Below are positions 32,973 to 40,322 of a stretch of 52,843 nt of DNA, piece by piece. The position numbers and the translations under genes are program-made. How positions within the stretch are numbered: position 1 is the stretch's first letter; each line of letters opens with the position of its first letter. This DNA comes from Caldilineaceae bacterium. Its GTDB lineage: Bacteria > Chloroflexota > Anaerolineae > Caldilineales > Caldilineaceae. The notes beneath the pieces are model-generated. The model saw nothing but the letters and a program-made list of their open reading frames with translations, was not told where the DNA came from and did no database searches. The stretch covers positions 1 to 52,843 of the forward strand of contig JAHBVG010000043.1 of NCBI GenBank assembly GCA_019637695.1. Reading direction: 5' to 3'.

Positions 32973-33278
32973 TCAGCGGCTGCCAGAGTACGTCCGCGTC
33001 AGATCGATGGCGAAGCCCCTGTTCGTGCCATGCTCCCCCTTGGGATCGCTGCCATCGGTGGTCACGTAGAGTGTAACTCGATCCACGTGAATGTCCTGGC
33101 CGACGGTGACGGTCACCGTGACGGGTTCACCGGGCTTAGGATCAAGCGGCGCGGCCTGGTAGAGATGGCGGATGCCACGCCAGCGCTTCTGCTCTGTCTC
33201 CAGCAACCGGCTGGGATCGGCTTCGATCCCGCCGAAGACGAAATCTTGCATAATGGTTGAGGATGGTTTCTTGTTCAT
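32973..33278 (-). pseudogene. Detached N-terminal beta-sandwich (CBM-like) domain of the GH13 gene
   Basis: The 101-codon frame begins MNKKPSSTIMQDFVFGGIEA and reads KPGEPVTVTVTVGQDIHVDRVTLYVTTDGSDP, the N-terminal domain expected in front of this amylase type. It stops at a TGA soon after FAIDLTRT. The expected continuation (DVLWQPLI) is found in a second frame and the next piece (EGTLVHYRIEGW) in a third, which is the frame of the catalytic part. At least two frameshifts therefore separate the halves. Confidence 0.75.
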
Positions 33279-33330
33279 TGGAGTGTTGTCGCCAAATTGT
33301 TGATCGAATTCAAGCGGGTGTATTCATGGT

Positions 33331-33418
33331 TGATGATTCGTAAGGGTTTGGGTGGACGGCAGACGAGCAATGGCTTACGCAGACAATTTTTATGAGCCGT
33401 CCACCCAAACCCCTACCC
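33331..33418 (+). repeat. R2 element, copy A
   Basis: An inverted repeat with ends GTAAGGGTTTGGGTGGACGG and CCGTCCACCCAAACCCCTAC encloses CAGACGAGCAATGGCTTACG. A reverse-complement copy about 90% identical, including GATGATTCGTAAGG flank, lies at 40058-40146. Confidence 0.8.
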
Positions 33419-33448
33419 ATTCAAACACGCGATCCCTGGCCTTGGTGC

Positions 33449-33485
33449 AAAAAACAAACAGCCCGGTGGATCAACGCCGGGCTGT
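33449..33485 (-). terminator. Intrinsic terminator of the maltodextrin ABC operon
   Basis: ACAGCCCGG (33458-33466) pairs with CCGGGCTGT (33477-33485). On the minus strand the stem is followed by TTGTTTTTT. It lies 30 nt after the malG-like stop. Confidence 0.8.
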
Positions 33486-33514
33486 CGTTTTGAGATGTAG
33501 TGCTGCGGCTCCCG

Positions 33515-34411
33515 CTATCCTTTCACCGAGCCTGCTGTCAGGCCGCCGACCAGATAGCGTTGAAGCGCCAGGAAGATGATCACCACGGGCAGCGCGCCCA
33601 CCAGCGCGCCGGCGGCGAAGGTTCCCCAGCGATTGGCGTACTGATCGCGGATGAAGAGGCTGAGACCTACGGCCAGGGTGTAATTCTCTTGGGTGGTGAG
33701 CATCACCCGCGCCAGAACAAATTCTGAATAGGTCCCCACGAAGATGAGCAACCCCACCACCACCAAGATCGGGCGCACCAGCGGCATGATCACCATCCAA
33801 AAAGTCTGCCAGGGACCAGCGCCGTCGATGGTCGCCGCTTCATCCAGATCGCGTGGAATCGAGTCGAAGAAACCTTTCATCAGCCAGGTGTTCACCCCCA
33901 GGATACCGCCCAGGTAAATGAGGATCAATCCCCCGTGACTGTTCAGGCTGAGCCAGGGGATGTAGCGCCCTAATTGTTGCAAAATCAGAAAGAGCGCAAC
34001 CATGTTCAAAAAGTTGGGGAAGACCTGGATCAGCAAGATCGTCTGCAACAACGAGCGCCGGCCGCGGAAGCGGAAACGAGAGAAGGCATAGGCGGCCAAA
34101 GCTGTGAAGAGTGTGCCCAATAGAGTAACCACCGTTGCCAGTTTGATCGAGTTCCACATCCACGTGCGGAAGGGGAAGAGCGTGCTGGCGGCCAGGGCGC
34201 GATAGTTGGCGAAGGTTGCATTCTCTGGGATCAACTGCTGGTTGACCAACGAATTGGATGGGTTGATCGACGCCGAAAAGATCCAGACTACAGGGAAGAT
34301 CGCATAGAAAAGCACGATCAACGCCAGAAATATTCGCAACAGCAGCGCCATGCGTTGCTGTTGCTTAATCGATCCTACCTTGCGACCAGTGACGGACATC
34401 GTTCTAGACAT
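33515..34411 (-). CDS. MalG-type ABC transporter permease
   Basis: The 298 residues contain six predicted membrane helices. The EAA loop that docks with the ATPase reads DEAATIDGAGPWQTFWMVIMPL, and the C-terminus LALQRYLVGGLTAGSVKG is typical of MalG-like CUT1 permeases. It overlaps the malF-like gene by 8 nt and lies last in the operon malE-malF-malG, before an intrinsic terminator. No ATPase gene (MalK/MsmX type) is present, so a shared multitask ATPase elsewhere must energise the transporter. Confidence 0.92.
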   Translation of the reverse strand: MSRTMSVTGRKVGSIKQQQRMALLLRIFLALIVLFYAIFPVVWIFSASINPSNSLVNQQLIPENATFANYRALAASTLFPFRTWMWNSIKLATVVTLLGTLFTALAAYAFSRFRFRGRRSLLQTILLIQVFPNFLNMVALFLILQQLGRYIPWLSLNSHGGLILIYLGGILGVNTWLMKGFFDSIPRDLDEAATIDGAGPWQTFWMVIMPLVRPILVVVGLLIFVGTYSEFVLARVMLTTQENYTLAVGLSLFIRDQYANRWGTFAAGALVGALPVVIIFLALQRYLVGGLTAGSVKG

Positions 34412-35996
34412 TTTCGGATCTCTCCTCCAGCATATGCGTATAGCGGAACTGGAAGTAGGTGATCACCATCAAAATCAAAAAGATGACGACGGTGATGGCA
34501 GCGGCGTAGCCCAGATCCGCACCGCGCGCACTGGCAAAGGCAATCCGGTATGTATAGGTCACGAGGATATCCGTATGGCCTACCGGTGACGCTGTGCCCG
34601 CCATTGGCGGTCTACCTTCGTTGTAGAGATCGATGATCACAAAATTGTTGAAATTGAAGGCGAAAGAAGCCACCAACAGAGGACCAACCGTGATCAGCAG
34701 CAGGGGTAGCGTAATCCCGCGGAATTTCTGCCAGGGGCTGGCTCCGTCGATATCGGCGGCTTCATAGATATCCGAAGGCAGCGCCTGCAACGCGCCAGTG
34801 CAGATCAGGAACATATACGGGAAGCCCAACCAGAGGTTGATAAAGAGAATGCCGACCTTGGCCCAATGTGGATGGGCAAACCAGGGAATGATGATCCCCA
34901 ACTCACGCATGAAGCCGCTGACCACGCCAAATTGGGGATTCAGCAAACCAACCCAAATCGGCACGCTGATGAACGCCGGAATCGCGTACGGGATCAACAA
35001 GAGCGAGCGCAGCGGTCTTTGCAGCGGCATATTTGGCACATCAAACATGATCGCCAGGAAGAGGCCCAAAGCAAAGGTCGTGAAGACCGAAAGCACGGCG
35101 AAGCCAATCGTCCACAAAAAGACATAGATAAAGGGCTGGAAGAGGGCGCGGCTCGTAAAAAGGCGCTCAAAATTATCCGGCCCGATAAAGACCTGGAAGC
35201 CAGGGCGAAGGCGACTGCCATCCTCAGCCGTAAAGGTCCCGCGCACAGCTCGATAGACAGTGCCGACCTCGTTATCCAGCATGGCGTCTTGTTCGGGCAG
35301 GTAGGTATAGCGTTGCTGGTATTCGGCAGCCCTGCCCAATTGACGGTCGCTCACCCGGAAGGATGTCTCCTCATCGCCGAAGGTGAATGCAACCAGACGC
35401 GACGTATGCCCCCCGCGCAACAGATCCGCGCGCGACAGGGCTGTATAGCCCTCAATCTCGGCGGGCGGCTCCCCAGGCGCTGCTTCTGTGATCTCACCTG
35501 GGAAGGCAATATACGCTTCTGTCTGGTCAGGAGCGATCAAATAGAGCGCGTAGCTCGTTCCATCGGGCGAGAGATAGGCGGTGTACTCGAAGAGTTGTGC
35601 GCCTTCCGCCAAAAAGCGCTGCCCTTCCAACTGCTCGATGACCAGCGGTTTGGAGAGCATGTGACCATCCCCATAATTGGTGAAGGCCGTGTAAATGGTG
35701 AAGAGGATAGGGTACATCACCATCACAATTAACAGCGCCAGACCCGGGGAGATCCAGCGCAGGGGATAGAGATCCTCGCGCAGAAAGATTAGGTTTAGCA
35801 CCACTGTAACAAAACCAAGCGTTACAGCGAGTTGCCAGTAGCCGTCCTGAAACATCTGGTAAATCAACCAGATGGCAACAGCATCAATCGCGATCAGGGC
35901 AGCCAGGCGAAAGAGCCAAGAAGCAAAGGAAGCGGCTTTTGGTGAAGCGGGGAGCGCCGTAGCGCTCCCCGTCCCACCCTGAGAGAGTGTGTTCAT
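34404..35996 (-). CDS. MalF-type ABC transporter permease
   Basis: The 530-residue protein has eight predicted helices, and between helices 3 and 4 a large extracytoplasmic domain (about residues 110-275), as in enterobacterial MalF. The EAA loop is YEAADIDGASPWQKFRGITLPL. The start ATG shares one base with the stop of the binding-protein gene (TAATG at 35996), and the end overlaps malG by 8 nt. It forms the maltodextrin channel with MalG. The presence of the large domain points to maltose/maltodextrin rather than other CUT1 sugars. Confidence 0.9.
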   Translation of the reverse strand: MNTLSQGGTGSATALPASPKAASFASWLFRLAALIAIDAVAIWLIYQMFQDGYWQLAVTLGFVTVVLNLIFLREDLYPLRWISPGLALLIVMVMYPILFTIYTAFTNYGDGHMLSKPLVIEQLEGQRFLAEGAQLFEYTAYLSPDGTSYALYLIAPDQTEAYIAFPGEITEAAPGEPPAEIEGYTALSRADLLRGGHTSRLVAFTFGDEETSFRVSDRQLGRAAEYQQRYTYLPEQDAMLDNEVGTVYRAVRGTFTAEDGSRLRPGFQVFIGPDNFERLFTSRALFQPFIYVFLWTIGFAVLSVFTTFALGLFLAIMFDVPNMPLQRPLRSLLLIPYAIPAFISVPIWVGLLNPQFGVVSGFMRELGIIIPWFAHPHWAKVGILFINLWLGFPYMFLICTGALQALPSDIYEAADIDGASPWQKFRGITLPLLLITVGPLLVASFAFNFNNFVIIDLYNEGRPPMAGTASPVGHTDILVTYTYRIAFASARGADLGYAAAITVVIFLILMVITYFQFRYTHMLEERSENV

Positions 35997-37384
35997 TACT
36001 GTCCTTCGATAGCAGTGCGGATCTGAGTAGCCGCGTCAGCGAAGGCAGCTTCGGGGTCCTGTGTCTGGAGGACTACAGCTTCCATCGCATTGCCCCATGA
36101 GGACCAGACAGCGGACATAGCCGGGATGGCCGGCATGGGCAGACCGTTGGCGCCGGCTGCGGCAAAGCCCTGAATGTCCTCATCTTCAATGGCCTCGCGC
36201 ACCGGCAGAAAGGCCGACGGGCGTGGGTCCGCATCGAAGATGGCCTGCATCGCCTCGGCTGTGGCAACATATTCTTGCAGGAAGGTCTGGGCCAGCAGTG
36301 CATCACTTGTAAAGGCGCTGATCATGAAGCCCTGCACACCCAAGAAGGGTTGGGCATCCTGCGCCTGACCAGGGATCGCCGCTACAGCATAGGGGATGCC
36401 TGATTCGCGAATGCGCGGCAGCGCCCACGGGCCAGTGATGATCATGGCGGTATCGCCATTCTCGAAGAGGGCGTGCATAATGTCGTAGTTCACATTCTGC
36501 GGAATGTGACCGGCTTCCACCATTCCATCCAACCAGGTGGCAGCAGCCAACGTACCTTCACTGTCAATGCCGACGTCAGTGGGATCGTAGCCTTCTTCAG
36601 TCAGGCCAAAGACGTAGCCGCCGAACGCCGTCTGAATCGGGAAGAAGTGGTAGGGATCGTTGGTCTGGATCACATAACCATGCTGCACGACGCCGTCCGC
36701 CTCAAGTTGCGCGGCCAGTTCGGCAACCTCATCCCACGTGGTGGGGACGGTTTCGACCAGCTCAGGGTTGTAGACGAAGGCGACATTTTCCGTAGCGTAT
36801 GGCATACCGTAAAGCGCGCCATCGTAGACGAAGGCTTGCGTGCTTGCTTCCAGGAATTGGTCAGCGGCGGCGCCCAGTTCGATCTCGGCTACCATGCCAT
36901 TTTCCACTAATTGGCCGAGCCAGTCGTGGGCGCCGATAATGATATCGGGGCCTTCACCAGCAGGGCCAGCGATCATGAGATCGTCGCGAATGTCGCCAAA
37001 ACCCTTTTCAGTGACAGCAACACAGACGCCAAATTCCGCCTCAAACTCCTGACCGATCTGCGCCAGGATGGGGGCGCGGGTATCGTCGGCCCAGATCAAG
37101 AGCGTGGGCGCGCCCGCCGGACATGCAGCAACGACTGTGCCTGCGGTTACCTCGTCTTCAGCCGGTTCAGCCGCTGGCTCTTCAGCGACTTCTTCCTCTT
37201 CGGCTACCGGTGTCGCTGTGGGTTCTTCTGCAACCGGCTCTGGGGTAGCTGTCGGCTCTGCCGGCGCTGCCGCCGGGATAGGGGTCGCTGTGGCTGCTGG
37301 CGCTGGTTCACCACCGGGGCAGGCAGCCAAAACCAGGGCGAGGGCCATCATCACTGTGAGCAACAACCAAATTCGTGGCTTCAT
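35996..37384 (-). CDS. Maltose/maltodextrin-binding lipoprotein
   Basis: A lipoprotein signal (LLLTVMMALALVLAAC) is followed by a 55-residue Ala/Pro/Glu/Thr linker and a second Cys. From about residue 90 the SBP fold reads TLLIWADDTRAPILAQIGQEFEAEFGV, GPDIIIGAHDWLGQLVENG, YGMPYATENVAFVYN, FENGDTAMIITGPWAL and AIPGQAQDAQPFLGVQGFMI, matching MalE. It captures maltodextrins outside the membrane and delivers them to the permeases encoded downstream. The promoter region carries an inverted repeat (37439-37460) suited to repression. The upstream LacI-type gene is the likely regulator. Confidence 0.92.
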   Translation of the reverse strand: MKPRIWLLLTVMMALALVLAACPGGEPAPAATATPIPAAAPAEPTATPEPVAEEPTATPVAEEEEVAEEPAAEPAEDEVTAGTVVAACPAGAPTLLIWADDTRAPILAQIGQEFEAEFGVCVAVTEKGFGDIRDDLMIAGPAGEGPDIIIGAHDWLGQLVENGMVAEIELGAAADQFLEASTQAFVYDGALYGMPYATENVAFVYNPELVETVPTTWDEVAELAAQLEADGVVQHGYVIQTNDPYHFFPIQTAFGGYVFGLTEEGYDPTDVGIDSEGTLAAATWLDGMVEAGHIPQNVNYDIMHALFENGDTAMIITGPWALPRIRESGIPYAVAAIPGQAQDAQPFLGVQGFMISAFTSDALLAQTFLQEYVATAEAMQAIFDADPRPSAFLPVREAIEDEDIQGFAAAGANGLPMPAIPAMSAVWSSWGNAMEAVVLQTQDPEAAFADAATQIRTAIEGQ

Positions 37385-37438
37385 AGAATAGCTCCTTGCT
37401 AAAGCATTTGTGAGTTGAGGGGTTGTGGATTTCTACGA

Positions 37439-37460
37439 ACTGATCGGTCTATCGATCAGT
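37439..37460. promoter_or_regulatory. Operator-like inverted repeat at the malE transcription start
   Basis: ACTGATCG-GTCTAT-CGATCAGT is a perfect 8-bp inverted repeat just downstream of the candidate -10. It differs from the GCAAnCGnTTGC-type operator of the lacI promoter, so a different regulator may bind here. Confidence 0.5.
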
Positions 37461-37468
37461 GTAAGCGA

Positions 37469-37496
37469 ATCATATTTTACGTAGTTCGGTCAGTAA
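37469..37496 (-). promoter_or_regulatory. Promoter of the maltodextrin ABC operon
   Basis: On the minus strand TTACTG (37491-37496) and TATGAT (37469-37474) are 16 nt apart. Transcription would start within the inverted repeat at 37439-37460. Confidence 0.45.
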
Positions 37497-37512
37497 TTCT
37501 TTTTGCATTCTC

Positions 37513-38535
37513 CTACGCAAGGCACTGCGCTGTAGTCTCTCGTTCGATCAGTTGAGACGACAGGATCTGATGCCCGGTTGGGAGACTATCCTCCTTGATC
37601 GCGTTGATCAACATATGTGCGGCTATCGCCGCAATTCGTTTATACGGGACGCGCAGGCTCGTGAGCGCAGGCCGCAAATGAGAGGCTTCAGGTGAATCAT
37701 TCGTGCCCACGACTGAAACTGCGCCGGGTACATCAATTTGCCGTTCACGCAAAGCCCGAAGGATGCCAATTGCCATCAGGTCATTGGCGGCGTAATAGGC
37801 TGTGGGGCTGTTGTCACCCGTTTGTGTCCGCCCGACCGCTTGGTAGCCGCCGTCTTCGGCAAAATAGCCATAATCCACCCAGGCTGGATTGACGGCAATA
37901 CCGGCGGCGGTCATCGCCTGTTGATAACCTTCTAATCGCTCCTTGACCACCCGCGTGTCAGGATCGCCGCCAACATAGGCAATCCGTCGATGGCCCAACT
38001 CGATCAAACGGGCGATGATCCGGCGTGTATCTTCTTGATTATCCGCGTCCACCCAACCGACATCGCCATGTTGATCGGGCGGGCGTCCGATTAGCACAAG
38101 CGGCGTTCCTTGTTCGCGCAGTTCGCCAACCGTGTTCACATCCAACCGTCCGCTGGTGACAATAATGCCATCCGCCTGTCGCGATCGCAGGATCTGCAAC
38201 GTCTGCACAATCTCATCGGCGTAACTTTCGCAGCCGCTGACCAGCAACCGGTAGTGGTGGGCGTAGGTTACATCAAGCAGCCCGCTCATAATCTGCGGAA
38301 AGAAGCTATCTTCAAAATAGCCTGTATAAACGTGCGGTACGACAAGACCGATCGTGTGTGTGCGCCGCACACTGAGCGAACGCGCAATGGCGTTGGGCTG
38401 GAAGTTCAAAGATTTGGCGGCGGCGAGTACACGGCGTCGCGTGCGTTCGCTGATCCGCGCGTTGCCAGAAAAGACGCGGCTGACAGTGCTGGGATGTACG
38501 TTGGCTTTGGCTGCTACATCTCGAATTGTCGACAC
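37513..38535 (-). CDS. LacI family transcriptional repressor
   Basis: The 340 residues begin with the LacI helix-turn-helix (TIRDVAAKANVHPSTVSRVF) and hinge helix (NAIARSLSVRRTHTIGLVVP). A periplasmic-binding-like sensor domain follows (FFPQIMSGLLDVTYAHHYRLLVSG, GHRRIAYVGGDPDTRVVKERLEGY, AYYAANDLMAIGILRAL, VVGTNDSPEASHLRPALTSLRVP). It lies directly upstream of the maltodextrin operon on the same strand and should respond to a maltodextrin or glucose signal. Its own promoter has a typical LacI-family operator, suggesting autorepression. Confidence 0.93.
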   Translation of the reverse strand: MSTIRDVAAKANVHPSTVSRVFSGNARISERTRRRVLAAAKSLNFQPNAIARSLSVRRTHTIGLVVPHVYTGYFEDSFFPQIMSGLLDVTYAHHYRLLVSGCESYADEIVQTLQILRSRQADGIIVTSGRLDVNTVGELREQGTPLVLIGRPPDQHGDVGWVDADNQEDTRRIIARLIELGHRRIAYVGGDPDTRVVKERLEGYQQAMTAAGIAVNPAWVDYGYFAEDGGYQAVGRTQTGDNSPTAYYAANDLMAIGILRALRERQIDVPGAVSVVGTNDSPEASHLRPALTSLRVPYKRIAAIAAHMLINAIKEDSLPTGHQILSSQLIERETTAQCLA

Positions 38536-38622
38536 AACCTGACGATTTTCTCAGTGATATCAGTTGACCCACTTTTTGTGAGAGTCCGCTCATCCTAGCA
38601 GTTGCAGTTTTTAGGGGGATGT

Positions 38623-38642
38623 TTGTGCAACCGCTTGCGCAA
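38623..38642. promoter_or_regulatory. LacI-family operator
   Basis: TTGTGCAACCGCTTGCGCAA is a near-perfect palindrome with the GCAAnCGnTTGC core typical of LacI/MalR operators. It lies about 7-26 nt after the predicted start of the lacI transcript. Confidence 0.7.
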
Positions 38643-38655
38643 TCCTGTTAAGTAG

Positions 38656-38684
38656 AGTATATCTGATGGCTCCGCTCTTGTCAA
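38656..38684 (-). promoter_or_regulatory. Strong sigma70-type promoter of the lacI-type gene
   Basis: On the minus strand a perfect TTGACA (38679-38684) and TATACT (38656-38661) are separated by exactly 17 nt. Confidence 0.7.
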
Positions 38685-38856
38685 TAAATTTTGATAAATT
38701 TATGCTGATCGAATTCTGGGTAGATACTATTCTCTCACCCATTTGTTTTGGCGACGTTGCAAGATCTCTTTCGTAAACGACGGCTTTCTACTATACTGGG
38801 GAGGGAAGCGTTGTTGCCCTGATGACATTCTGTTTCGTCTAAAGGAGAAGCCATAC

Positions 38857-40020
38857 ATGCAAGTTACACGTGAAGATCACGAACGCCATGAGGATGCCTT
38901 TTTAGCCCCTTATGCCATGCGCAGCCGCGCCAGCCGTGGCCGCGTCTACCCTGAAGATGAACATCCCTACCGAACGGCCTATCAGCGCGACCGCGATCGG
39001 ATCATCCACACGACCGCGTTCCGCCGTTTAGAGTACAAGACACAGGTCTTTGTCTACTCAGAGGGGGATCACTACCGGAACCGCCTGACGCACAGCGTCG
39101 AAGTTGCCCAAATCGGGCGGACGCTGGCCCGTTCTTTAGGCTGTAATGAGGATCTGACCGAAGCGATCTGCCTGGGCCATGATCTGGGCCATCCGCCCTT
39201 TGGCCATACGGGGGAAGAAACACTCAATAATCTCATGCGCGCACACGGCGGCTACGATCACCAAAAGCAGACCTATCGCATTATCACCCAACTTGAGCAT
39301 CGCTACGAGGAACACCCCGGCCTGAATCTCACGTATGAGGTGCGCGAGGGCGTGGTGAAACATGATACCGCTTACGACATTGTAGACGCCCGTGACTATT
39401 CCCCTGAAGAGCGTGGGACATTGGAATGTCAGTTGAGCAATCTTGCCGATGAGATCGCATATAATACCAGCGACACCGACGACGGTCTGCGCGCCGGGAT
39501 TCTTGACCCTCGCGCGGTGGCGCAATTAAAGATCGCCCAACGTGTGCTGAAAAGCTTGGGTGAGGATAGACACGTGGACCTTTCAGAGCCGATGATGCGC
39601 TATCGATTTATCCGCCGCCTGGTAGGTCTTGAAGTTTCTGATACGATTGCCGCCACAGACGCCAATCTACAAAAAAACGGGGTCGAGGATCTGGCCGATC
39701 TGCGTGGATTGCCCGGCAATGTGGTGCAATATTCGGAGGAACTGGCTGCGGAAAATGCGGAGTTCAAAAAGTTCCTCTATGAGAATTTCTATCGCCATTA
39801 CCGGGTGGTGCGCATGGCTGCCAAAGCAGAACGTACGATCCGCGCCCTCTTTGATGCCTACGTCTCGGTCCCGGAGCAACTTCCCCCCGAAACCCAGAAA
39901 CGCATTCGCGAGAACGGGGGCGATCTCCACCGATCCGTCTGCGATTACATTGCCGGCATGACGGATCGTTACGCGATTCAGGAGTACAAACGGCTCTATG
40001 ACCCAGAGGAGCGGGTGTAA
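38857..40020 (+). CDS. Deoxyguanosinetriphosphate triphosphohydrolase-like protein (HD domain)
   Basis: AAAGGAG lies 9 nt before the ATG at 38857; the open frame further upstream has no site. The 387 residues carry the dGTPase signature: YRTAYQRDRDRIIHTTAFRRLEYKTQVF, NRLTHSVEVAQIGRTLARSL, the HD metal site GHDLGHPPFGHTGE, and LADEIAYNTSDTDDGL. It hydrolyses dNTPs to nucleoside and triphosphate and helps balance the dNTP pool. The length fits the short (type 2/3) subgroup. It is monocistronic and followed by repeat DNA. Confidence 0.93.
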   Translation: MQVTREDHERHEDAFLAPYAMRSRASRGRVYPEDEHPYRTAYQRDRDRIIHTTAFRRLEYKTQVFVYSEGDHYRNRLTHSVEVAQIGRTLARSLGCNEDLTEAICLGHDLGHPPFGHTGEETLNNLMRAHGGYDHQKQTYRIITQLEHRYEEHPGLNLTYEVREGVVKHDTAYDIVDARDYSPEERGTLECQLSNLADEIAYNTSDTDDGLRAGILDPRAVAQLKIAQRVLKSLGEDRHVDLSEPMMRYRFIRRLVGLEVSDTIAATDANLQKNGVEDLADLRGLPGNVVQYSEELAAENAEFKKFLYENFYRHYRVVRMAAKAERTIRALFDAYVSVPEQLPPETQKRIRENGGDLHRSVCDYIAGMTDRYAIQEYKRLYDPEERV

Positions 40021-40057
40021 GAAAAGGGACTGGGGACTAGGGATCGGGCAGAGTATT

Positions 40058-40146
40058 GGGTAAGGATTTGGGTGGATGGCTCACAATAATCGTCTGCGTA
40101 AGCCATTGCTCGTCTGCCGCCCACCCAAACCCTTACGAATCATCAA
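40058..40146 (-). repeat. R2 element, copy B (reverse complement of copy A)
   Basis: Ends GGTAAGGATTTGGGTGGATGG and CCACCCAAACCCTTAC, with internal CGTAAGCCATTGCTCGTCTG, match the copy at 33331-33418 in reverse orientation, including the flank GAATCATCAA. Confidence 0.8.
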
Positions 40147-40180
40147 GTCTACTCGATCCCCGGTCCCCAATCCCCCCACA

Positions 40181-40308
40181 GGCGCTAACTTAAGGGGTAA
40201 ACGTGCAAGTGCCGGGGACTTTTCGCCGCAGCAAGTCGAGGCATCCACGCCTGACGTCACGTCCAGTGTGAAGTCCCCGGCACTTCCGCAGGCCCTTAAC
40301 TTAGCGCC
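40181..40308. repeat. E2: nested hairpin element
   Basis: GGCGCTAACTTAAGGG (40181-40196) faces CCCTTAACTTAGCGCC (40293-40308) with one mismatch. Inside, AAGTGCCGGGGACTT faces its perfect complement AAGTCCCCGGCACTT. The inner core is shared with E1 at 23787-23904, while the outer arms differ. Confidence 0.75.
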
Positions 40309-40322
40309 TATGCCCCAATCCC

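Larger units (their letters stand above)
38536..38856. other. Divergent control region between lacI-type gene and dGTPase
   Basis: The region holds the lacI promoter and operator (separate entries) and a 114-nt leader on the lacI side. On the dgt side AAAGGAG precedes the ATG at 38857. I see no other gene or RNA. Confidence 0.6.
40021..40322. other. Repeat-filled intergenic region, 302 bp
   Basis: Heptamer-like G-runs (40029-40048), the R2 element (40058-40146), C-rich heptamers (40153-40178) and the E2 hairpin element (40181-40308) fill the gap almost completely. No gene is visible. Confidence 0.7.
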
